From M55B112 sp040880545 (GTDB taxonomy: Bacteria; Bacteroidota; Bacteroidia; Bacteroidales; GCA-2748055): a stretch of DNA of 32,140 bases. Shown one piece after another: positions 1-7,047 of this stretch (positions within the stretch are counted from its first letter, which is position 1; each line of letters begins with the position of its first letter). A model generated the notes under the pieces. The model saw nothing but the letters and a program-made list of their open reading frames with translations, did not search any database and was not told the DNA's origin. The position numbers and the translations under genes are program-made. The DNA lies in contig JBBDIE010000073.1 of the NCBI GenBank assembly GCA_040880545.1, positions 1-32,140 on the forward strand. Reading direction: 5' to 3'.

Positions 1-354
1 CAAGCCGGTGAATTCAGAAAGTCTGCGGTGGTTTATCAAAGCGAAGGCAACGGAACGGCCGATATTTCCCTGACCCTGCATCCGAACCAAACTTTTTTGT
101 TCAATATGGTAATACTGCCTCAGCCGGATACTACAGAAGAATTTTCGGTTATAGAATCCGCCGGGCAATGGTCGAAACAGGAGGAATGGATCAGGTTAAA
201 ATTTGGAAATAAGAAGATCCTGGCAGGCTCACTTTTTGATACTACCTTCGTGGATAGTCCACAATTCAGGGTAGTAGATGACAGCACAGTAGATATAAAT
301 GATACGCTGGATTTCATCACAATCTGGGGAATTAATTGCAGCAAAGTAAAATAG
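1..354 (+). CDS. Hypothetical protein, 5'-truncated by window edge
   Basis: The reading frame is open from base 1 to a TAG at 352-354, so this is the C-terminal part of a longer gene; the GTG at 28 is an internal codon option rather than a convincing start. The visible 117 residues alternate hydrophobic and polar residues with many Thr/Asp/Asn (TADISLTLHPNQTFLFNM, then GQWSKQEEWIRLKFGNKK), which suggests beta strands of a small secreted or lipoprotein beta-sandwich or lipocalin-like fold. The pattern of a dose/graph-like strand followed by G-x-W is seen in NlpE-like and lipocalin-like proteins, but I cannot assign a family. A single Cys lies four residues from the C-terminus. The following gene starts 69 nt downstream. 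Confidence 0.6.
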   Translation, partial: QAGEFRKSAVVYQSEGNGTADISLTLHPNQTFLFNMVILPQPDTTEEFSVIESAGQWSKQEEWIRLKFGNKKILAGSLFDTTFVDSPQFRVVDDSTVDINDTLDFITIWGINCSKVK

Positions 355-364
355 CTCCCGATTA

Positions 365-397
365 TTTCAATTTTTAATTAACAAACCATTATTTTCG
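365..397 (+). promoter_or_regulatory. Weak candidate Bacteroidota-type promoter upstream of aspartate kinase
   Basis: TATTTTCG at 390-397 differs by one base from the Bacteroidota -7 box TAnnTTTG, and TTTC at 365-368 differs by one base from the -33 TTTG, with 21 nt between them. The start codon lies 26 nt downstream of the -7 box. Both boxes are imperfect in AT-rich sequence, so chance is possible. Confidence 0.25.
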
Positions 398-423
398 CAG
401 TTTCAATCACAATTTGATTCTTT

Positions 424-1803
424 ATGCTTACAGTTCATAAGATCGGGGGTACCTCCATGAGTAAATTCGGGGAGGTAGTGGAAAACATCATTATCGGTCA
501 GGCGACCGGGGGTAATTATTACGACAGAATTTTTGTGGTATCGGCCTACAACAATGTTACCAATTGGTTATTGGAACATAAAAAAACCGGTGAACCTGGG
601 GTTTACGATCTTTTCGTCAGAGATGAAGGTTTTGAAGATGCGTTGCAGACACTACTTCAAAAGCTCATTGAAATAAACCGGACCTTTAAGGGTGTCGGGC
701 TTGATCAGGACGTGGCTGATCAGTTCATTAAACAGCGGGTCGAGCAGTCAAAAAATTATCTGAACAGCCTTTCCGAGGTTTTGGCCTCCGGGTATGTAAA
801 CAAAGCGAATATTCTGTTGGCTGCAAGAGAGATACTGGCATCCATCGGGGAGGCTCATTCTGCATTTAATTCGGTCAATATTCTCCGGAATCGTGGGATA
901 AATGCTCATTTTACAGATCTTTGCGGATTCAACGATTCCGATTATCTCACCATTGACCAGCGAATACACAAAGCGTTTCAAGAGATCGACCTTACCACTA
1001 CCCTGCCTGTTGCCACGGGTTATACGAAAGGTACCGAAGGAATTATGCGTGAATTCGACAGGGGCTATTCAGAAGTTACATTCTGTAAAATAGCAGTGGA
1101 GACCAAAGCTTCGGAGGCGGTTATCCACAAAGAATACCACCTGTCCAGTGCCGACCCTGCCATCGTTGGTATCGAAAATTCACGTCCTGTAGGACAAACC
1201 AATTTCAATGTGGCAGATCAGCTGGCCGATATCGGCATGGAAGCGATCCATCCCAAGGCTTCGAAGCCATTGGAACTGGCAGGTATCAACATCCGCATTA
1301 AAAACACTTTTGAGCCGGAACATCCGGGCACCTTGATCACACGTGATTACAGGGGTACCGATTCCAGGGTAGAAATTATTTCCGGAACTGACCAGGTTGT
1401 TGCAATCGAAATCCACGATCCCCTGATGGTGGGAGAAGTGGGATTTGACCTGAATATGATGAAACTCATTGAACGGTACAGGATCAGTTATATACTGAAA
1501 GCCACCAATGCCAACAGCATTACCATGGTGATCTGGGAAAAGGATAGTACAAAAAAACTTATCCGGGAACTAAAAGATACCTATTACGAAGTTACAGAAA
1601 AGAAAGTGGCGCTGGTATGTACCCTGGGTACCAATATTGCCAAACCCGGTTCCATGGCCAGCGCAACCCAGGCACTTTATTCCGAAAATATCAATATTGA
1701 AGCCATTTCCCAATCTTTAAAGCAGGTAAATATGCAGTTTGTCATCAACAGAAAAGATTATAAAAAAGCCATTATCGCACTAAACAGGAGTCTTTGCCTG
1801 TAG
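424..1803 (+). CDS. lysC: Aspartate kinase (resembles the Ask_Ect-like subgroup)
   Basis: Phosphorylates L-aspartate with ATP to L-4-aspartyl phosphate, the first step toward Lys, Thr and Met, in the cytoplasm. The 459-residue protein begins with the amino-acid-kinase signature KIGGTSMSKFG (residues 6-16) and carries an N-terminal kinase domain (about 1-300, with TGYTKGTEG, FDRGYSEVTF and HLSSADPAIVG) and C-terminal ACT-type regulatory region (about 310-459). From memory, HKKTGEPGVY, GEAHSAFN and the RGYSEVTF...IHKEYHLSSADP block resemble the specialised aspartokinase linked to ectoine clusters in halophiles, but no ect genes are seen here and such kinases also occur alone in Bacteroidota. 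The ATG at 424 places the signature at the usual distance from the N-terminus; no strong Shine-Dalgarno is visible. It is followed by a 134-nt gap, so it is probably its own transcript. Confidence 0.93.
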   Translation: MLTVHKIGGTSMSKFGEVVENIIIGQATGGNYYDRIFVVSAYNNVTNWLLEHKKTGEPGVYDLFVRDEGFEDALQTLLQKLIEINRTFKGVGLDQDVADQFIKQRVEQSKNYLNSLSEVLASGYVNKANILLAAREILASIGEAHSAFNSVNILRNRGINAHFTDLCGFNDSDYLTIDQRIHKAFQEIDLTTTLPVATGYTKGTEGIMREFDRGYSEVTFCKIAVETKASEAVIHKEYHLSSADPAIVGIENSRPVGQTNFNVADQLADIGMEAIHPKASKPLELAGINIRIKNTFEPEHPGTLITRDYRGTDSRVEIISGTDQVVAIEIHDPLMVGEVGFDLNMMKLIERYRISYILKATNANSITMVIWEKDSTKKLIRELKDTYYEVTEKKVALVCTLGTNIAKPGSMASATQALYSENINIEAISQSLKQVNMQFVINRKDYKKAIIALNRSLCL

Positions 1804-1845
1804 TAATTAGTGTTTGAAAGAAATCTAAGTCTTTTGCCAGACTCT

Positions 1846-1864
1846 ATTTAGAATTTTTCTAAAT
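1846..1864 (+). terminator. Candidate AT-rich hairpin after aspartate kinase
   Basis: ATTTAGAA (1846-1853), loop TTT, TTCTAAAT (1857-1864) makes a perfect 8-bp stem 43 nt after the aspartate kinase stop. A second small stem AGTCT/AGACT lies just before it (1828-1832 with 1839-1843). The stem is AT-rich and the following sequence is only moderately T-rich, so termination strength is uncertain. Confidence 0.35.
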
Positions 1865-1937
1865 TAATTTAACTTCGAGGCAACCTTTTTCAAATTCCGA
1901 CAAGTATAGTGTTTATATAAACAACTATTCCGGATAT

Positions 1938-2489
1938 ATGGATCCGCATAACCGTTATATCAAAACTTTGCTCAACGACTGCAGAAAGAATAACAGGAGT
2001 GCCCAGAAGGCCCTCTATCAATTCTTTTACAGTTATTGCCTGAGTATCTGTATGCGTTATGCAGACACACAGGAAGATGCAGTTGAAATTATGCACGACG
2101 GGTTTATGAAAGTCTTTACATATATCGGGAAGTTCGACAGAAAAAGGCCATTTAAACCATGGATCAGAAAGATCATGATCAACAGTGCGCTGGACCACAT
2201 TAAAAAACAAAATAAAATAAAATTAATTGATAGCCTGGACCAGGGACTGGAATTATCCGCCGAGCAGCATGATCAGCATCCTGTCAGTTATGAAGATCTG
2301 CTGGAAATGATCAGAAAACTTCCGCCGTCCTACGGCACCGTATTCAATTTAAGAGCCATAGAAGGATATAAACATAAAGAGGTGGCAGAGATGCTTGGTA
2401 TTTCTGTGGGAACCTCAAAATCAAACTATGCAAAGGCAAAACAGAAACTAAGAGCGTACCTCTCCACCTATTTCGGAGTAGTACAATAG
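1938..2489 (+). CDS. RNA polymerase sigma-70 factor, ECF family
   Basis: A 183-residue alternative sigma factor. Region 2 is visible around residues 20-90 (ADTQEDAVEIMHDGFMKVF, then FKPWIRKIMINSALDHIKK), with the acidic D/E-rich helix followed by W-I-R-K-I that contacts the -10 element. Region 4 is at about 118-175: LPPSYGTVFNLRAIEGYKHKEVAEMLGIS followed by VGTSKSNYAKAKQKLRAYL, a classic helix-turn-helix. There is no region 3, as expected for ECF factors. The gene ends 2 nt before a gene for a protein with one inner-membrane segment, consistent with a sigma/regulator pair. The likely targets are this operon and cell-envelope genes, which is inference. The start at ATG 1938 gives the usual family length. 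Confidence 0.93.
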   Translation: MDPHNRYIKTLLNDCRKNNRSAQKALYQFFYSYCLSICMRYADTQEDAVEIMHDGFMKVFTYIGKFDRKRPFKPWIRKIMINSALDHIKKQNKIKLIDSLDQGLELSAEQHDQHPVSYEDLLEMIRKLPPSYGTVFNLRAIEGYKHKEVAEMLGISVGTSKSNYAKAKQKLRAYLSTYFGVVQ

Positions 2490-2491
2490 GT

Positions 2492-3832
2492 ATGAAAGAG
2501 CAAGACAACATAGAGAATTTTTTCAGGAAAAGGTTGGGTACCCACGAGTTTCCTTTCCAGGAGAGCAACTGGAAGAAGATGGAGGAAAAGCTGAATGCTG
2601 CCAACCTTCCTTCATCCGGATCGGGTAACTCATGGTCGGCGTCAAAAGTAGTGACCATCATGGCCATTGCATCTGGAGTCCTGTTTTCTGCCCTATGGTT
2701 TACACGTGAACGGTCCCCGGAGAAGATAACCCCCACCGAAGTTACAGCGGAGGTTGAAACAGCACCTCCCGGAAGTGGTAGTATGGAGTCAGAATCGCCT
2801 CCATCTGAAAAATCCAGAACTGTACAGCAGGACATAGCAGAGTCAGGTAAAAACGAAGTTCGTACGGCAGACAATCTTAATGAAATTCACGAGCCCAATA
2901 AAAAGAAAGTCGTAGAAGTTACGAATGCAGATATATCTGAACCGATTCAAACATCCCCGGAATTATTTATGCAAACATCCGTTCAGAAAAACCAAAATCA
3001 TTCATTACCAGTAGAAACGAAGAATGCCCGGGAAATTGATATTGCTTCCATTACCAACGACCCTGCCATACCTGGTGAACGCTTGCGTGGAAAGAACCTG
3101 GTTCCAATGGGCCTCCTCCCACCGAACTCCTTCCCCGGAAAGGACAGCAGGAGTTTGTCACTTCCAATACCTATCACAAATGCCGGATCTGACAACACCG
3201 CATCACCGGTAAATGTGCCTGGAAGAACATTCCTGAGCCGCTGGTCAGGATCAATATCCCTCTCACCGGATCTTACCGGTACCGGATTATTCAACCGGAA
3301 ATCGGTTTCCCCAATCATGGGGGCGCGCCTTTGGTTTGCTGTTTCCGATCGCTGGTCCGTGTCGGCAGGCGCCCTCTACAATACAAAAAAATACTTCACA
3401 AATCCCGGTGAATACACTCCCCCTGAGGGATACTGGGAAAACAAAACCAATGGGATACTGCCAGCTAGTATTTTCGGTGAATGTACAGTACTTGACATTC
3501 CTGTAATGGTATCGTACAGGGTCACAAGTCGCGAAAAACTCAACCTTTCAGCCTCCATGGGCATGAGTAACTACCTGATCCTGGATGAATATTACGCATT
3601 CGAATTTGATCAGCCCAATCCGGGGTCAGCAGAAAACTGGAGCACAGATAATAACAGTCCGGCGGGATGGGGAATCACAAATTTCGCGGTAAATATTGAC
3701 CTGAGATTATCACCTGCATTCACGGTATCCATGGAACCCTATCTGAAAATTCCTTTAAAACAGATGGGATGGGGAAATGTTGATCTATACAGCATGGGGT
3801 CGTTACTCAGTATAAAATTCAATCTTAAATAA
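2492..3832 (+). CDS. Membrane-anchored protein with C-terminal outer-membrane-barrel-like domain (possible sigma regulator)
   Basis: A 446-residue protein directly behind the sigma factor (2-nt gap). Residues 1-50 are hydrophilic and charged (KEQDNIENFFRKRL, ESNWKKMEEKL), typical of the cytoplasmic part of Bacteroidota sigma-linked proteins. Residues 52-70 form one transmembrane helix (VVTIMAIASGVLFSALWF) followed by TRER. Residues 75-240 are a Pro/Ser/Glu-rich low-complexity periplasmic linker. From about 240 to the end there are amphipathic strands rich in aromatics and turns (GARLWFAVSDRWSVSAGALY; MEPYLKIPLKQMGWGNVDLY), like the outer-membrane beta-barrel domain family. No classical zinc-binding anti-sigma motif (HxxxCxxC) is seen. 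The role as anti-sigma or envelope sensor is inferred from position and topology only. Confidence 0.75.
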   Translation: MKEQDNIENFFRKRLGTHEFPFQESNWKKMEEKLNAANLPSSGSGNSWSASKVVTIMAIASGVLFSALWFTRERSPEKITPTEVTAEVETAPPGSGSMESESPPSEKSRTVQQDIAESGKNEVRTADNLNEIHEPNKKKVVEVTNADISEPIQTSPELFMQTSVQKNQNHSLPVETKNAREIDIASITNDPAIPGERLRGKNLVPMGLLPPNSFPGKDSRSLSLPIPITNAGSDNTASPVNVPGRTFLSRWSGSISLSPDLTGTGLFNRKSVSPIMGARLWFAVSDRWSVSAGALYNTKKYFTNPGEYTPPEGYWENKTNGILPASIFGECTVLDIPVMVSYRVTSREKLNLSASMGMSNYLILDEYYAFEFDQPNPGSAENWSTDNNSPAGWGITNFAVNIDLRLSPAFTVSMEPYLKIPLKQMGWGNVDLYSMGSLLSIKFNLK

Positions 3833-3838
3833 TTCATA

Positions 3839-4390
3839 ATGAAGAATCGCTCTTACATACAAATCCTCTGTCTGACTTTCATTTTTTGTCAATATCAGGT
3901 TTCAGCACAGGTGTATGAATCGAAGAAAAATAAAATCACGTTCTTTTCACAAGCACCCCTGGAAGATATTGAATCTGAAAGTAATCGCGCATACGTCATG
4001 GCCGATCTCTCCTCAGGCGAGGTTAAATCTACTGTTCCCATCTCCTCCTTTGCGTTTAAAAAATCACTGATGCAGCAGCATTTCAATACCCAGTATATGG
4101 AATCTGACAAATTTCCATACGCCAGTTTCACCGGAAAACTCAACAACATTGATGACCTGAAACAGCAAAAAAACGGTGAATACACACTGAATGGCAGTAT
4201 GACGATCCATGGTGTTACACAATCGTATACGGAAACAGCCACCATTCGTTTTGAAGACGAAAAACTCAATGGAAATGTAAAGTTCAAGGTCCGGGTGGAT
4301 GATCACGATATTAAAATCCCACGCTTTGTTATACGAAACATTGCTGAAGTAATTGATGTGGAAGTATGGATCAATCTCACAAAAAAATAG
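3839..4390 (+). CDS. YceI family periplasmic protein
   Basis: A 183-residue protein with a signal peptide (about residues 1-23, cleavage after VSA) and a YceI domain over the rest: a lipocalin-like beta-barrel that in relatives binds isoprenoid quinones or similar amphipathic molecules. Recognisable features are KNKITFFSQAPLEDIE at the start, the central FNTQYMESDKFPYASFTGKL strand pair (YceI proteins share a M.S.KFP.A.F.G.. block), NGSMTIHGVTQ and the closing KVRVDDHDIKIPR. It starts 6 nt after the previous stop and ends 4 nt before the next gene, so it is in the same operon. With the Rieske and cupredoxin genes downstream, a role in envelope redox chemistry or quinone handling is plausible but unproven. 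Confidence 0.9.
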   Translation: MKNRSYIQILCLTFIFCQYQVSAQVYESKKNKITFFSQAPLEDIESESNRAYVMADLSSGEVKSTVPISSFAFKKSLMQQHFNTQYMESDKFPYASFTGKLNNIDDLKQQKNGEYTLNGSMTIHGVTQSYTETATIRFEDEKLNGNVKFKVRVDDHDIKIPRFVIRNIAEVIDVEVWINLTKK

Positions 4391-4394
4391 CCTT

Positions 4395-5237
4395 ATGTCA
4401 ACATTGAAAATCATACCTGTATTGCTTTTATGTTGTATAATTCCTGTGTCAGCACAGGAGACTGAAATAGGTCAGGAAGCACAGATCGTGCACAGCACCT
4501 TCCTGGGTACCCGGGTTGTGAATGGCCAGTCAACCGAGCTTCCTGGTACCGGTGAACTGAATTTTATGATCAATCACAGGTTTGGTCTCCTAAAGGACGG
4601 ACTGTATACATTCTTCGGACTGGACCAGGCAGATATCAGACTTGGATTTGATTATGGTATCAATGAAAACATTGCAGCAGGAATTGGTAGGAATTCCTAT
4701 CAGAAAACCTATGATCTGAGTCTGAAGGCCCATCTGTTAAGGCAAAAAAGTTCAGGTATGCCACTCTCTGCTACAGGGTTTGTCTCAGGATATTATAATA
4801 CGCTGCAAAATTATTTTCCGGTAGAACAGGAAAATTTTCTGAACAGGCAAAGCTATGTGGTACAGTTGAATATTGCCAGGAAGTTCTCGGAGATAATTTC
4901 CCTGATGGCGGGCGGGGTCTGGATCCATGAAAATTATAATCTGTCAGCTTCAGCAGCGAAAGACTATGTGGCGATGGTTGCGTCATCCAGGATCCGTGTA
5001 TTTAAACGTGTACACCTCCTGGCAGAATATTATGCCGTATCCAATAAAAATCCGGGCGCATATAATCCCTTCTCTATTGGAGTAGATCTTGATACTGGCG
5101 GTCACTTGTTCCAACTTATGGTATCAAATACCCAGGTGACATTCGAAAAGGGATTAATGACAGATACCTTCGGAAACTGGGGTAATGGAGAAATCTACTT
5201 TGGATTTAATCTTATTCGGGTATTCTATTTAAAATAA
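4395..5237 (+). CDS. DUF5777-like outer-membrane beta-barrel protein
   Basis: A 280-residue protein with signal peptide MSTLKIIPVLLLCCIIPVSA followed by Gln. The frame is open further upstream, but the ATG at 4395 is chosen because it begins exactly at the signal peptide and lies 4 nt after the YceI stop. The mature part has alternating strands with aromatic girdles (LNFMINHRFGLLKDGLYTFFGLDQADIRLG, written here as its parts NFMINHRFG and FFGLDQADIRLGFDYG; VSGYYNTLQNYF; AEYYAVSNKNPGAYNPFSIG; NGEIYFGFNLIRVFYLK at the end). These resemble the DUF5777 barrel family, which in Bacteroidota often sits beside YceI and Rieske genes. Function is unknown; an outer-membrane location is inferred from the strand pattern. 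Confidence 0.8.
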   Translation: MSTLKIIPVLLLCCIIPVSAQETEIGQEAQIVHSTFLGTRVVNGQSTELPGTGELNFMINHRFGLLKDGLYTFFGLDQADIRLGFDYGINENIAAGIGRNSYQKTYDLSLKAHLLRQKSSGMPLSATGFVSGYYNTLQNYFPVEQENFLNRQSYVVQLNIARKFSEIISLMAGGVWIHENYNLSASAAKDYVAMVASSRIRVFKRVHLLAEYYAVSNKNPGAYNPFSIGVDLDTGGHLFQLMVSNTQVTFEKGLMTDTFGNWGNGEIYFGFNLIRVFYLK

Positions 5238-5239
5238 TC

Positions 5240-5662
5240 ATGATGGAGCGTAAACAATTTTTAAAGAATTTAGTCATTAATGGAAGCATGGTATTCGTAC
5301 TGCCATCATTGGTACTCAAAGCATGTGAAAAAGAGGGGCCCAATGGACTTCCAACTGAAGGATTTGAGCTGGATCTGAATGATTCATCGTATGTCGCATT
5401 ATCGGAAACTGGAGGGTACGTTATCCTGGAAGAATATGGAATAATTATTATACGCACAGGAGAAACGGAATATGTGGCCCTCTCCAGTATATGCACCCAT
5501 CAGGGTTGTACTATCGGATATAACCCAAGCTCAAACATTTTACCCTGTCCGTGTCATGGTTCGATTTTCGATATTGATGGTAGCGTTCTAAGTGGCCCTG
5601 CACCGACACCTCTCAAAATCTATGAAACAACCCTGCTTGAAAATATACTGATCATCAATTAA
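5240..5662 (+). CDS. Rieske-type (2Fe-2S) protein, membrane- or lipid-anchored
   Basis: A 140-residue protein carrying a complete Rieske domain. Cluster ligands are C85-x-H87 in CTHQGC and C103-x2-H106 in CPCHGSIFD; the additional C90 and C105 are placed as the disulfide pair of high-potential bc1/b6f-type Rieske proteins, and the proline loop SGPAPTPL (118-125) is also present. The N-terminus MERKQFLKNL followed by a hydrophobic segment looks like a Tat-like or export signal and contains a possible lipobox ending at C29 (VLKAC, with an unusual Lys at -2). No cytochrome b, c1 or oxygenase gene is adjacent, so its partner is unknown; the neighbouring secreted cupredoxin is an obvious candidate. 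The start could be 5240 or 5243 (two consecutive ATGs). It lies 2 nt after the barrel gene. Confidence 0.92.
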   Translation: MMERKQFLKNLVINGSMVFVLPSLVLKACEKEGPNGLPTEGFELDLNDSSYVALSETGGYVILEEYGIIIIRTGETEYVALSSICTHQGCTIGYNPSSNILPCPCHGSIFDIDGSVLSGPAPTPLKIYETTLLENILIIN

Positions 5663-5701
5663 ACCGAAATAAATATCATTTATACATTAAAATCAATTGC
5701 T

Positions 5702-6973
5702 ATGAAAAAATCAATTACCCAATTTGGAAATTTCACTACACTCTTACTGGCTATTTTCATGTTATTAACCAGTATTGTATCTGCTCAAACTACGCATGAA
5801 GTAAATGTTATAGACACGGAGTTTGACCCCGCAAACATCACCATCAAAGCGGGCGACCAGGTAACCTGGACAAATTCAATGGGTTACCATAGTGTTAACG
5901 GAACACAGACATCCTATCCATCAAACCCTGAATCTTTTTTCGTCGCTGAAGGAACCGGATGGACCTATGATTTTACTTTCACGACACCGGGATTCTACGA
6001 ATATCATTGTGACCCCCATATTGGACTGGGAATGAAAGGGACGGTCACTGTTATCGATGAAGTTACACTTACTGTGAGCTTTTCCGGTATGAACCCCCAT
6101 GTGGGTCAGGATTTGTGGCTTGCTGTGATTGACCAGGAGACCGGGAAAGAATTTGGGCGTGTAAAGACAGAGGCCGCTATTGAATTTGATGTGGTAGTTC
6201 CGGGTATTGAAACCGGCCGCTCCTATCATGTGGATTTTTACGCTGATCATAACGGGAACGGAAAGTATGATGCTCCTCCCACGGATCATGCATGGAGGAT
6301 GGAACTGAATGATGTTATGGAGGATGCGCTGCTTGAATTCACCCACAATACCAATTTCACCGATGTAGACTGGAACCACAAACTGACCGTGAAATTTTCA
6401 GGCATGAGCCCACATGTGGGTCAACTGTTTGAACTCTATCTGTACAATACAACAACGGAAAGTTATGTGGATACGTTCATCCTGGATGAGATTACATCCG
6501 TAGATTTTGATGTAGCCTCATATAATATTGAACCGGGTTCAGGCTACAACATTGATTTCTTTGCCGACCTGAACGGCAACGGCATGTATGATGCCCCAAA
6601 TACGGACCACGCATGGCGCATCACACTGGATGAGGTTATGGGAGATACGGTCATAGAATTTTCACACAATGTCGACTTTACCAATATATTTGAAACGACT
6701 TCCATAATTCGTACAAATCTGGCTGATGGATCAATCAGTCTCTACCCGAACCCGGCAGCCGGTCAACTGCATCTTTCATTAGGTGATCAGATGGATGGCG
6801 AACGAACGGTAGAGATACTGAACACATCGGGTCGGGTGGTTTATCATGCGGTTGTTGCACCGGACGTGTCAAATTCTGTGTTACAGATTGAAAGCCTGGT
6901 ACAAGGAGTTTACTTTGTGGTGGTGCAATCTGAAAAGAGACAGGCTGTTGAAAAATTCCTGAAGCTGGAATAG
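5702..6973 (+). CDS. Secreted plastocyanin-like cupredoxin with two internal repeats and T9SS sorting domain
   Basis: A 423-residue secreted protein. Residues 1-28 are a signal peptide (SIVSA, cleavage before Q29). Residues 32-117 are a type-1 copper domain with ligands H63, C103, H106 and M111 (GYHSVNG; YHCDPHIGLGMKG). Residues 122-220 and 228-327 are two similar repeats, each starting LTV-x-FSGM-x-PHVGQ and containing a calcium-loop-like D-x-NGNG-x-YD followed by TDHAWR. Residues 345-423 form a type A T9SS sorting domain (SLYPNPAAGQLHLSL ... VVVQSEKRQAVEKFLKL), so it should cross the outer membrane and be attached to the surface or released. It is 39 nt downstream of the Rieske gene and may accept or donate electrons outside the cell; that link is inference. 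Confidence 0.92.
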   Translation: MKKSITQFGNFTTLLLAIFMLLTSIVSAQTTHEVNVIDTEFDPANITIKAGDQVTWTNSMGYHSVNGTQTSYPSNPESFFVAEGTGWTYDFTFTTPGFYEYHCDPHIGLGMKGTVTVIDEVTLTVSFSGMNPHVGQDLWLAVIDQETGKEFGRVKTEAAIEFDVVVPGIETGRSYHVDFYADHNGNGKYDAPPTDHAWRMELNDVMEDALLEFTHNTNFTDVDWNHKLTVKFSGMSPHVGQLFELYLYNTTTESYVDTFILDEITSVDFDVASYNIEPGSGYNIDFFADLNGNGMYDAPNTDHAWRITLDEVMGDTVIEFSHNVDFTNIFETTSIIRTNLADGSISLYPNPAAGQLHLSLGDQMDGERTVEILNTSGRVVYHAVVAPDVSNSVLQIESLVQGVYFVVVQSEKRQAVEKFLKLE

Positions 6974-7019
6974 GTTTTAAGAACAAATAAGTCCTGGTAT
7001 AATTATTTACTTTGGTATA

Positions 7020-7047
7020 GTGGAGACAAGGCATGCCTTGTCTCTAC
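7020..7047. repeat. 28-bp palindromic element between convergent genes
   Basis: The left half (7020-7033) and right half (7034-7047) are reverse complements at 13 of 14 positions, with a perfect 22-bp core at 7023-7044 centred on GGCATGCC. It ends in GTCTCTAC, as do dispersed GTAGAGAC-type palindromes I recall from Bacteroidota genomes. It sits between the cupredoxin and the convergent antiporter and could act as a bidirectional terminator, although it lacks a T tract. The antiporter TAG stop (7044-7046) lies inside it. Confidence 0.75.

Noticed and set aside
2344..2874. A 176-codon minus-strand frame across the sigma factor/anchor gene junction
   Set aside because: It is antisense to two well-supported genes and its composition (Ser/Leu-rich) is typical of reverse-complement shadow frames.
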